Positions 9,235 to 16,737 of a DNA stretch of 64,000 bases are shown in pieces. Made by a program: the position numbers and the translations under genes. The notes below the pieces were generated by a model. It saw only the letters and a list, made by a program, of their open reading frames with translations, did no database searches and was not told where the DNA came from. How positions within the stretch are numbered: the first letter of the stretch is position 1; every line of letters begins with the position of its first letter. Where the stretch lies: contig NZ_JAJTUT010000002.1 of assembly GCF_022399565.1 (NCBI RefSeq), positions 1,008,645-1,072,644 on the forward strand. The letters are read 5' to 3'. The DNA is from Flavobacterium algicola. Lineage in GTDB: Bacteria; Bacteroidota; Bacteroidia; Flavobacteriales; Flavobacteriaceae.

Positions 9235-10521
9235 CTACTCTAATACTTCTCGCATCGCTTTTGCTTTAAGTAGACATTCTTCATATTCATTTTCAGGATC
9301 CGACAATGACGTAATAGCGCTACCTACTGAAAAAGAAACATATTTATTTTCTTGATTGTACAATATACTTCGTATCACAACATTAAAATCAAAATCTCCG
9401 TTGGGAGTAAAATATCCAACAGCACCACTGTACAAACCACGTTTGGTTTCTTCTAACTCTTCGATCATTTTCATAGCCGAAATCTTAGGCGCACCAGTCA
9501 TACTCCCCATAGGAAAACTATTTCTAATCAAATCTACTACAGCATGTTTGCTATCAAACTTTGAAGTAATAGTTGAAATCATTTGATGCACTTGCATAAA
9601 ACTTTTTATTTCGCATAAAGCCTTAACTTGTACCGAACCTCGCTGTGCAGTATGTGACAAATCATTCCGAACCAAGTCTGTAATCATGATATTTTCAGCA
9701 CGTTCCTTGGGGTTGTTTTCCAGTTCAAACTTAGATTTTTGATCTGCTATCTTATCTGAATATCTTTTGGCTGTACCTTTTATGGGTTGCGAAATAATGT
9801 CTTCCCCTACTTTTTTTAAATAGCGTTCTGGAGAGGCGCATAACAAATACTGTTTATGATTCTTAAAAAAAACAGAAAAAGGCGGTTGTGATATTTCGTT
9901 TAATTTTGAAAAAGTTTCTAATGGATTTATCTGAACCTTTTTGGCATAAAATTCCATGCAAAAGTTGGCTTCATAAATATTCCCTTTCTGAATGTTTTGC
10001 ATCAATGTTCCAACCTTGTTCAGATAGTCTGATTTCGAGATTCTTTGTTCTATATGTAAAACTGTTTTATCGATGTCTGACCAAATTGTTGTATTCTGAA
10101 TTTCGTCAAAATCACTTTCTAACTCATCATCGCAAAAATTCAAGTACCTTATTTCAACAGTATTCCCTTTTATAAAAAATATTCTTTTGGGTTGATAGAA
10201 AAATAAATCAGGAAATTCTAATCCATCGAAATTTTTAGACTTTAAATCTTCATTATCATTTTTTAAATCATAAGTCAGATAACCGAAAAGCCAATCTCCT
10301 GTAGTTTGCTGGTATTGTTTTAAATCTTCGAAGGCATTGTGAAAATCCGTTTTTATAGCAGTGAACGCATCAGCAGCAAGTACGCAGTCATAAGTAGCAT
10401 ATTCTTGGGGATAGTCATTACTGTCTAAAAGTGTGATTTCACGAAATTGTTGCGACCAGTTCAAAAGTTGTTTCTTGAACAATTTTACGTCTGCAACGGT
10501 CTTATTTACTATTAATCTCAA
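9235..10521 (-). CDS. pabB: aminodeoxychorismate synthase component I (PabB)
   Basis: A 428-residue chorismate-utilising enzyme. PabB aminates chorismate to 4-amino-4-deoxychorismate for folate synthesis. The C-terminal chorismate-binding domain shows PIKGT, RAENIMITDLVRNDL, GSMTGAPKISAMKMIEELE and RGLYSGAVGYF. The lysine in PIKGT is the PabB-type nucleophile, whereas anthranilate synthase TrpE usually has PIAGT. This is the main reason for calling PabB rather than TrpE or isochorismate synthase. No glutamine amidotransferase (PabA) or lyase (PabC) gene is nearby, so the amidotransferase is probably shared with tryptophan synthesis. Confidence 0.88.
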   Translation of the reverse strand: MRLIVNKTVADVKLFKKQLLNWSQQFREITLLDSNDYPQEYATYDCVLAADAFTAIKTDFHNAFEDLKQYQQTTGDWLFGYLTYDLKNDNEDLKSKNFDGLEFPDLFFYQPKRIFFIKGNTVEIRYLNFCDDELESDFDEIQNTTIWSDIDKTVLHIEQRISKSDYLNKVGTLMQNIQKGNIYEANFCMEFYAKKVQINPLETFSKLNEISQPPFSVFFKNHKQYLLCASPERYLKKVGEDIISQPIKGTAKRYSDKIADQKSKFELENNPKERAENIMITDLVRNDLSHTAQRGSVQVKALCEIKSFMQVHQMISTITSKFDSKHAVVDLIRNSFPMGSMTGAPKISAMKMIEELEETKRGLYSGAVGYFTPNGDFDFNVVIRSILYNQENKYVSFSVGSAITSLSDPENEYEECLLKAKAMREVLE

Positions 10522-10655
10522 TTGATTTTTGGTTTAAATCTCAAAATTACAATAAATAATTGCGCTACTCAAAAAGAACCGATACAAAAAGGCTTTGTTT
10601 AACAAATTACTATCTAAACACTAAAAGTTATAGAAAAAGTACTAAATTACACTAT

Positions 10656-10663
10656 TATTTTTG
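10656..10663 (+). promoter_or_regulatory. candidate -7 promoter box (TATTTTTG)
   Basis: An exact TANNTTTG match 35 bases before the DUF4349 start, which would give a leader of about 25-30 bases. No TTG is present at the standard -33 spacing. Confidence 0.5.
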
Positions 10664-10698
10664 AGCAAGATATATCTGAACCATTAAACTAAAAATCA

Positions 10699-11592
10699 AT
10701 GAATAAAACATTTAGACATAGTTTACAAATCGCTGTAATATTCAGTCTTTTCGTCGGTTGCAAGAAACAAGAAAACAGTGAGGAGATGGCAATTATGATG
10801 TCAGACGGCAAAGCTATTTCATCTTCTGCTGCGGTCGATAAGCCTGGAAGCGACAGAAAATTCATTAGAACTGCAGATTTAAAGTTCAAAGTCAAAAATG
10901 TATTAAATTCGACTTATGCTATCGAAAATATAGCCAATAAATTTGACGGATTTGTAATCTATACCAACTTGCAAAGCAATTATAGAGGTAGCTATAAAAC
11001 CAAAATAAGTCAAGACAGTACATTAGAGACCACTCATTACGTAGTGGAAAATAATATTACCATTCGGGTTCCTAATAGACAGTTAGACACTGTTCTTAAA
11101 GCGATTGCAAAACAAATTAACTTTTTACATTTTCGTACTATTACAGCTGAAGATGTTACTCTGCAGTTGAATTCAAATCAAAAATCACAGAGCAGAAATG
11201 CAAAAGCGGAGGATCGATTGAAAAAAGCGATAACCACCAAAGGGAAAAAGTTAAGTGATATTGTCACAGCAGAAGACCATCTAGTTAGCAAAGAAGCTAA
11301 TAAAGATAGTTTAGCAAATCGAAATCTAACCATTCAAGATAAGATTGATTTTAGCACGATAACAATTGCGATGTATCAAGATGAATCAATTAAACAAGAA
11401 ATGATTGCTAATTTACAAGATTACGAATATTATAAGCCGAATATTGGAATACGAATAGTTGATGCCATGAAAGCGGGTTGGTATGTTTTACTCGATCTGA
11501 TTGTATTTCTAATCAAAATTTGGTGGCTGTTACTACTTATTGGTGCCGCCTTTGTTGTTTATAGAAAAGTGCGAAAAAAGGATGATATTTAA
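10699..11592 (+). CDS. DUF4349 lipoprotein
   Basis: A 297-residue predicted lipoprotein. The N-terminus ends in FVGCKKQ, an SPII lipobox (Cys about residue 21). The central region resembles DUF4349: RKFIRTADLKFKVKNV near residue 55, and a charged, coiled-coil-prone middle segment with repeated SKEANKDSLANRN-type sequence. A membrane span lies near residues 265-288, followed by a basic tail. The topology is therefore lipid anchor, exported domain, C-terminal membrane anchor. Family function is not established. It has its own promoter-like box and terminator and faces the lipocalin gene. Confidence 0.8.
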   Translation: MNKTFRHSLQIAVIFSLFVGCKKQENSEEMAIMMSDGKAISSSAAVDKPGSDRKFIRTADLKFKVKNVLNSTYAIENIANKFDGFVIYTNLQSNYRGSYKTKISQDSTLETTHYVVENNITIRVPNRQLDTVLKAIAKQINFLHFRTITAEDVTLQLNSNQKSQSRNAKAEDRLKKAITTKGKKLSDIVTAEDHLVSKEANKDSLANRNLTIQDKIDFSTITIAMYQDESIKQEMIANLQDYEYYKPNIGIRIVDAMKAGWYVLLDLIVFLIKIWWLLLLIGAAFVVYRKVRKKDDI

Positions 11593-11606
11593 TCCAAAAC
11601 ATACCT

Positions 11607-11643
11607 AAAAAAAAACCGACACTTTAAAAGAGTCGGTTTTTTT
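11607..11643. terminator. bidirectional terminator
   Basis: AAACCGAC pairs with GTCGGTTT, and after one A-A mismatch CTTT pairs with AAAG. Flanking A and T runs lie on both sides. It lies between the convergent DUF4349 and lipocalin genes. Confidence 0.85.
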
Positions 11644-11662
11644 ATGATTTTTAAATAAGCTA

Positions 11663-12205
11663 TTATTTAGTGTGTTGTACCCAAATTAAATCTGCTGTAT
11701 TATAACCTATTTCCTCTGCAATTTTCATATACTCTGAAGTAATTTCTAACGGAATTGATTTTTCACGTGACAATATCCATAAGTTATCTAGGCTATCTCC
11801 TGCAATTAGCGCATATTTATAATCTTCATCAATTGCAATCACATTATATCCTGCATAAAATGGTCCGAAGAAAGAAACCTTAAGCATGGCAACATTCTCA
11901 TTGCCTACAAACTTGGCTTTACCTGTACTTTTTTTCCATTTATCTTTCTCTACATCGTACCCTTTGTTTACGACCTTGATCTTACCACTTTTCATTAAAG
12001 AGTAGTCTGCGGTAGTATTATTTAAGCCTTCTTCAAATTTAAAATCAAGTCTGGCAATTTCATACCATTTACCTAAGTATTTACTCTTATCAAAATCTTG
12101 AACTGCTTTCGCTTTCTCTGGAATCGTTTTTTTACTAGAACATGAACTAAGAATAACTCCTACTCCAACTAATGCTAGTGCACCAACTATATGTCTCTTT
12201 TTCAT
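11663..12205 (-). CDS. blc: lipocalin-family lipoprotein (Blc-like)
   Basis: A 180-residue outer-membrane-type lipoprotein of the bacterial lipocalin family. The signal ends in VILSSCSS, with the lipid-anchor Cys near residue 22. The lipocalin N-terminal motif is YLGKWYEIARLDFKFEEGL, and the C-terminal strand motifs are NVIAIDEDYKYALIAG and LWILSREKSIP. Homologues bind membrane-derived lipids such as lysophospholipids. Length fits Blc (177 aa in E. coli). The gene is monocistronic, ending at the shared terminator with the DUF4349 gene. Confidence 0.9.
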   Translation of the reverse strand: MKKRHIVGALALVGVGVILSSCSSKKTIPEKAKAVQDFDKSKYLGKWYEIARLDFKFEEGLNNTTADYSLMKSGKIKVVNKGYDVEKDKWKKSTGKAKFVGNENVAMLKVSFFGPFYAGYNVIAIDEDYKYALIAGDSLDNLWILSREKSIPLEITSEYMKIAEEIGYNTADLIWVQHTK

Positions 12206-12296
12206 AATGTATAATTTTTTTTATAAAAGTATGCAAAACATAAAGTTACTGTCTTACAGAATTATTAATGAGATTTACAATATTATTTTTGAGCAT

Positions 12297-12327
12297 AAAA
12301 AAACCGTCAAATAAAATTTGACGGTTT
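12297..12327 (-). terminator. terminator of lpdA
   Basis: Arms 12301-12312 and 12316-12327 are exact reverse complements (AAACCGTCAAAT) around a three-base loop. On the minus strand a run of seven T residues follows. It lies 23 bases past the lpdA stop. Confidence 0.88.
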
Positions 12328-12349
12328 CAGTAATTTTAGCACTATAAAA

Positions 12350-13753
12350 TTATACGTGTAATGCTCTATTATCTGTAGCAGCCAATGCTGCTTCTTTTAC
12401 TGCTTCTGCGAAAGTTGGATGTGCATGTGACATTCTAGAAATATCTTCAGCAGATGCTTTGTATTCCATTGCCACAACTGCTTCAGCAATTAAATCTGCT
12501 GTTCTAGCTCCAATCATATGAACTCCTAAAACCTCATCCGTTTTTTCATCGGCTAAGATTTTTACAAATCCATCTAAATCTCCGCTCGCTCTTGCACGAC
12601 CTAAGGCTTTGAAAGGGAAGCTTCCCACTTTATATTTTGTTCCAGCAGCTTTTAGTTGCTCTTCTGTTTGTCCAACCGCAGCAACTTCTGGCCATGTATA
12701 GACAACACCTGGGATTAAGTTATAATCGATATGTGGTTTTTGTCCCGCTAAGATTTCAGCAACCATAGTTCCTTCTTCTTCAGCTTTATGAGCCAACATT
12801 GCTCCACGAACTACATCACCAATAGCATAAATATTAGAAGCAGAAGTTTGTAAATGATCATTTACTTCGATTTGACCTCTTTCAGATATTTTAACTCCAG
12901 CTTTATCAGCATTTAAACCATCTGTATAAGGACGACGACCAACTGCAACTAATGCATAATCACCTTCTAATGTAATTGTTTCTCCTTTAGCGTTCTCAGC
13001 TTGAACCGTTACCGCTTCACCTGCTCTCTCTACCGATTTTACTTTGTGAGAAACATAGAATTTCATTCCTTGTTTTTTCAGTACTTTTGTCAATTCTTTT
13101 GACAATGAGCTGTCCATTCCTGGAATAATTCTATCCAAATATTCTACTACAGAAACTTGTGCTCCTAAACGTAGGTAAACTTGACCTAATTCTATACCAA
13201 TAACCCCACCACCAATAATAATTAAGTGCTTAGGCACTTCAGGAAGTTTTAAGGCTTCTGTAGAAGTAATAATTCTTTCTTTATCTATTTTAATAAATGG
13301 TAAAGAAGATGGTTTAGATCCTGTTGCGATAATTACATTTTTAGCTTCAATAGTTTCTGAAGTTCCATCTGCTTTTGCAACTGCAACATGTGTAGCATCA
13401 ACAAAAGATCCCATACCTTCAAGTACGGTAATTTTGTTTTTATCCATTAAAAATTTTACTCCACCAGAAGTTTGATCTACAACTGCTTGTTTACGAGCAA
13501 TCATTTTTTCAAGGTTCACTTTTACTTCACCAGATAGTTCGATTCCGTGGTCTTCAAAATGCTTAATTTCAGCATAATGATGAGAAGAAGCCAATAATGC
13601 TTTTGAAGGAATACATCCAACATTTAAGCAAGTACCTCCCAAAGTTGAATATTTTTCGATTATGGCTGTCTTAAAACCTAACTGTGCACAACGAATAGCT
13701 GATACATATCCGCCTGGTCCAGAACCAATGATGACTACGTCAAATGAACTCAT
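12350..13753 (-). CDS. lpdA: dihydrolipoyl dehydrogenase
   Basis: A 467-residue flavoprotein disulfide oxidoreductase, the E3 subunit of the pyruvate and 2-oxoglutarate dehydrogenase complexes. It reoxidises dihydrolipoamide with NAD+. The FAD site IIGSGPGGYVSAI starts near residue 8. The redox pair is Cys42 and Cys47 in GGTCLNVGCIPSK. The NAD site IIGGGVIGIELGQVY lies near residue 180, AIGDVVRGAMLAHKAEEEG near 310, and the dimer-interface HAHPTFAEAVKEAAL with the catalytic His/Glu near 445. No E1 or E2 gene is adjacent. A strong terminator closes the unit. Confidence 0.95.
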   Translation of the reverse strand: MSSFDVVIIGSGPGGYVSAIRCAQLGFKTAIIEKYSTLGGTCLNVGCIPSKALLASSHHYAEIKHFEDHGIELSGEVKVNLEKMIARKQAVVDQTSGGVKFLMDKNKITVLEGMGSFVDATHVAVAKADGTSETIEAKNVIIATGSKPSSLPFIKIDKERIITSTEALKLPEVPKHLIIIGGGVIGIELGQVYLRLGAQVSVVEYLDRIIPGMDSSLSKELTKVLKKQGMKFYVSHKVKSVERAGEAVTVQAENAKGETITLEGDYALVAVGRRPYTDGLNADKAGVKISERGQIEVNDHLQTSASNIYAIGDVVRGAMLAHKAEEEGTMVAEILAGQKPHIDYNLIPGVVYTWPEVAAVGQTEEQLKAAGTKYKVGSFPFKALGRARASGDLDGFVKILADEKTDEVLGVHMIGARTADLIAEAVVAMEYKASAEDISRMSHAHPTFAEAVKEAALAATDNRALHV

Positions 13754-14130
13754 AGTATATTTTTTATGTGTAAATTAATTTTTTGTGAATACAAAATTAA
13801 GGAATTAAGTTTTGTTTAAACTTTAAACTTCAATATTTTTTGTTAAGAATTTGTGACTTTTTATCGAATGTTTCCCTAATATGACTACATACTCATCAAC
13901 GGGAATTCCGATTCGCTAAGAAAACTGCAATTTAGAACAACGACTTTATTAAATATACTGATGCAAGAGGGGAAATTGGAGAGATAATTATATAATTAAC
14001 GAAGTTTAGCATCAACATTATTTAGAAAATCATGATTTTCAGCTGCTTCTTAAATAAGATTAAATATATTAAAAATAACACTGTAAAAGGTTAATTATGT
14101 TTTTAGGCAAAAGGTTAATCTGACTCATCA
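13754..14130. other. intergenic region upstream of lpdA
   Basis: These 377 bases lie between the AlkB-like gene and lpdA. Apart from the lpdA -7 box I find no gene, hairpin terminator or repeat. The sequence is AT-rich and all frames are interrupted. Confidence 0.5.
13792..13799 (-). promoter_or_regulatory. candidate -7 promoter box of lpdA (TAATTTTG)
   Basis: On the minus strand an exact TANNTTTG match, 38 bases upstream of the lpdA ATG. No TTG is seen 17-23 bases further upstream. Confidence 0.5.
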
Positions 14131-14754
14131 TCATTCATCATCCTTACTTACAATTGTTCGAAAAGTCAAGTTGATTCGAGGTTTTAAAACTTTTGTCGAG
14201 GGCGGTAATCGATGCAGCCAGTGTTTTTGAGTTTCACCTTTCATCACCAGCAGACTTCCGTTCTCAAGGATAATTGATACGTTTTCTTTGCTTACTTTGT
14301 GTTTGAATGCAAATTTGCGTGTTGCTCCAAAACTCAAAGATGCAATTGCACCATTATTTTTTAAATCTTTTTCGCCATCACTGTGCCAAGACATTCCTTC
14401 TGCTCCCGAGTGGTATAAATTTAATAAACACGAATTGTACGTTTCTCTGGTTTCTTTTTCCACCCGTTCTTTTATTTGCAATAAGCTGTTTGTAAAAAGT
14501 AACGCTTTTTTCGTCTTATTCGAATACGTATATTCAAAAGTCTTTTCACCGTACCACGCAACTTTACGCTTTGTTACGATCAATTTTCCAAAGATGATAG
14601 CTTCATCATTTTTCCATTCTATTTCGTTTAGCAAAATATCAAAATAGTGATTGGCTTCCTCTTCTGAAAATAAAAATCCATAATAATTTACAGTACCTTC
14701 TCTGGGTAATAAATTATCATCAGGATTAAGCTCTGGTGTAAATAAATCAATCAT
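14131..14754 (-). CDS. AlkB-like 2-oxoglutarate/Fe(II) dioxygenase
   Basis: A 207-residue member of the AlkB family, which oxidatively removes alkyl groups from damaged bases, releasing succinate and CO2. The iron ligands are His124 and Asp126 in SWHSDGE and His181 in HWLHRLP. The 2-oxoglutarate-binding arginine pattern RINLTFR lies near residue 193. YNSCLLNLYHSGAEGMSWH is typical of the ALKBH2/3-like bacterial group. It lies 98 bases downstream of cmk on the same strand. Whether the substrate is DNA or RNA cannot be read from the sequence. Confidence 0.88.
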   Translation of the reverse strand: MIDLFTPELNPDDNLLPREGTVNYYGFLFSEEEANHYFDILLNEIEWKNDEAIIFGKLIVTKRKVAWYGEKTFEYTYSNKTKKALLFTNSLLQIKERVEKETRETYNSCLLNLYHSGAEGMSWHSDGEKDLKNNGAIASLSFGATRKFAFKHKVSKENVSIILENGSLLVMKGETQKHWLHRLPPSTKVLKPRINLTFRTIVSKDDE

Positions 14755-14852
14755 ACTTATTTCAAATCAAATGGTAATAAATCAATTATGATAAAAAATC
14801 AATAGCAGTTGTATTTTATTTCGAAAAATAAAAAGATAAACGTCTTATTAAA

Positions 14853-15542
14853 CTAAGCAATAAGTTTATTAACAAGTTCCAAGACGAGTTCTAATTGTGA
14901 CTCTCTTGTCATATCAGAATTGTCAATTTCTATAGCATCATCAGCTTTAACTAGAGGAGAATTTTCACGGTGCGTGTCAATATAATCGCGTTCTACAACA
15001 TTGTCATAAATTTCCTTAAATGTAATGGCATCGCCCTTTGCTACAAGTTCATCATAGCGACGTTGCGCTCTAGTTTGTGCATTTGCAGTCATGTAAAGTT
15101 TTAATTCTGCATCGGGAAAAACAACAGTACCAATATCCCTACCATCCATCACAATTCCTTTATCTTTTCCCATTTCTTGCTGTTGCTCTACCAATTTGGC
15201 ACGAACTTCGGCTAATTCGGCTATTTTGCTAACAAAACCAGATACTTCAATAGTACGTATCTCAGTTTCGACATCAACATCATTCAAAAACATGGCAGCA
15301 AATCCTACTTCTTGTTTGAACACAAATTTTAAGCCAATGGATGGCAAACTATTTATTAAAGAACTAGTATCAAAATGCTCGCTAGTGATGTAACCATTTT
15401 GCATGGCATACCAAGTGATTGCACGGTACATTGCTCCCGTATCAACAAAAACATATCCTAACTGCTTAGCTAGTTGTTTCGCTAAAGTACTTTTTCCTGT
15501 AGATGAAAATCCATCAATTGCTATGGTGATTTTTGAACTCAA
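14853..15542 (-). CDS. cmk: cytidylate kinase
   Basis: A 229-residue cytoplasmic (d)CMP kinase that makes (d)CDP from ATP and (d)CMP. The P-loop IDGFSSTGKSTLAKQLA starts near residue 8. The CMP-binding motifs DTGAMYRAITWYA (about 34-46) and MDGRDIGTVVFPDAELKLYM (about 132-151) are intact. A lid-region arginine block (AQTRAQRRYDELV) follows. It starts six bases after the porQ stop, so the two genes are almost certainly cotranscribed. Confidence 0.94.
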   Translation of the reverse strand: MSSKITIAIDGFSSTGKSTLAKQLAKQLGYVFVDTGAMYRAITWYAMQNGYITSEHFDTSSLINSLPSIGLKFVFKQEVGFAAMFLNDVDVETEIRTIEVSGFVSKIAELAEVRAKLVEQQQEMGKDKGIVMDGRDIGTVVFPDAELKLYMTANAQTRAQRRYDELVAKGDAITFKEIYDNVVERDYIDTHRENSPLVKADDAIEIDNSDMTRESQLELVLELVNKLIA

Positions 15543-15548
15543 AATTTA

Positions 15549-16568
15549 TTATTGAAAATTAATAGTTAACCCAAATAGGCTTGTGTTTCCTGCCAAAGTA
15601 TATCTAGAATAGGAGTAATTAAACTTTAACTTATTCATGCGCAACCCTAAACCCGCGGAGAATCCTGAAAAGTTACGCTGTTCTACGATTTTTAATTCTT
15701 GGGCACGTCTAAAATTATAACTTAACCGCAAATTAAAGGCTTTTTTAGGAAATAATTCTGCTCCCAAGATAACATGTCTAAAAGCATTATTTAAGAATGA
15801 AACCTTTTCTTCTGTAGAATCTCCATCAATCGTAGCACTCGCACGTGACGGATTTGCAAACGACACATTCCATTGCTGTAAATTTTCCAAATTTAAATGC
15901 CAACGGATAGGTACATGCTCTAATTCTTGTGAAACTCCAAATATAATTTCTAGCGGTAATTGTTCATGGTTTCCCGAATAGGTTGTAAACTGTGTTCCTA
16001 TATTACGTATTGCCAAACCCCAGTTGACATCATTGGCCTCATCAATATAAATTGCTCCAAAATCGATTGCTCCACCTAGTGAATTATACGTTTCTAGACT
16101 AGACGAAATTAATTTTGCATTGGCCCCAAGGTGTAGATTGGTATAGGGAACATTGTATGCGTATCCAAATGAGAGGGCTATTTCACTTCCTGAAAAAGAA
16201 GCAGTACTTTGGCCATTCTCATCATACCCATCAAAATTACCGTAATTGACATAGCTCACACCCGCATGAAAGGTTTGTACATGACGGTCATAGGTATATG
16301 CGTAAGCGGCAGTCCCGTAGGTTACTTCTCCAAAATAACTCCCATAATTAATAGACATTTGGTTGTGCATCTCGGGATTAATAGATGCAGGATTAAAAAT
16401 TCCCTGATTTACATCCTCATCATAAATTGTAACCGTCTTACCTCCTAGTGCAGCTTGTCTTGGTGAAGTTACCAAACTCAAAAACTGATACACGCTCTTA
16501 CCTCCAATTTGTGAATGCGAGGTAGCAGATAGAAGCAAAAAAAAGTAAATAAGATGCTTTTTTAACAT
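15549..16568 (-). CDS. porQ: type IX secretion system protein PorQ
   Basis: A 339-residue outer-membrane beta-barrel-like protein from the ATG at 16568. A longer frame opens at 16676, but the 36 extra residues precede a clean signal peptide (MLKKHLIYFFLLLSATSHSQ), so 16568 is chosen. GGKSVYQFLSLVTSPRQAALGGK is the characteristic PorQ beginning after cleavage. The rest shows alternating beta strands with aromatic residues, ending in LFGLTINFQ. PorQ is an outer-membrane component linked to type IX secretion, the system also needing SprA (encoded at 52-60 kb here). It sits between lon and cmk. Confidence 0.88.
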   Translation of the reverse strand: MLKKHLIYFFLLLSATSHSQIGGKSVYQFLSLVTSPRQAALGGKTVTIYDEDVNQGIFNPASINPEMHNQMSINYGSYFGEVTYGTAAYAYTYDRHVQTFHAGVSYVNYGNFDGYDENGQSTASFSGSEIALSFGYAYNVPYTNLHLGANAKLISSSLETYNSLGGAIDFGAIYIDEANDVNWGLAIRNIGTQFTTYSGNHEQLPLEIIFGVSQELEHVPIRWHLNLENLQQWNVSFANPSRASATIDGDSTEEKVSFLNNAFRHVILGAELFPKKAFNLRLSYNFRRAQELKIVEQRNFSGFSAGLGLRMNKLKFNYSYSRYTLAGNTSLFGLTINFQ

Positions 16569-16668
16569 GCTTAAATTTTCTTTAGTGGTATAAATTAAAC
16601 GCAGTTGCGAAGATAAAATTATAAAACTATAATTAATTACTTTTCGAATAAATTCGAGATTAAATAGC

Positions 16669-16711
16669 AAAACCAAAGTTAAGAACTGTAACAGCTCCTA
16701 ACTTTGGTTTT
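16669..16711 (-). terminator. terminator downstream of lon
   Basis: Arms 16669-16681 and 16699-16711 are exact 13-bp reverse complements (AAAACCAAAGTTA) around 17 bases. On the minus strand the 3' arm ends in four T residues. It separates lon from porQ-cmk. Confidence 0.75.
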
Positions 16712-16737
16712 TATATATAGAATAGAATCTTATCTAT

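Noticed and set aside
12284..12291. TATTTTTG on the plus strand between the lipocalin gene and lpdA
   Set aside because: No plus-strand gene follows; it faces into the lpdA terminator and gene antisense, so probably chance.
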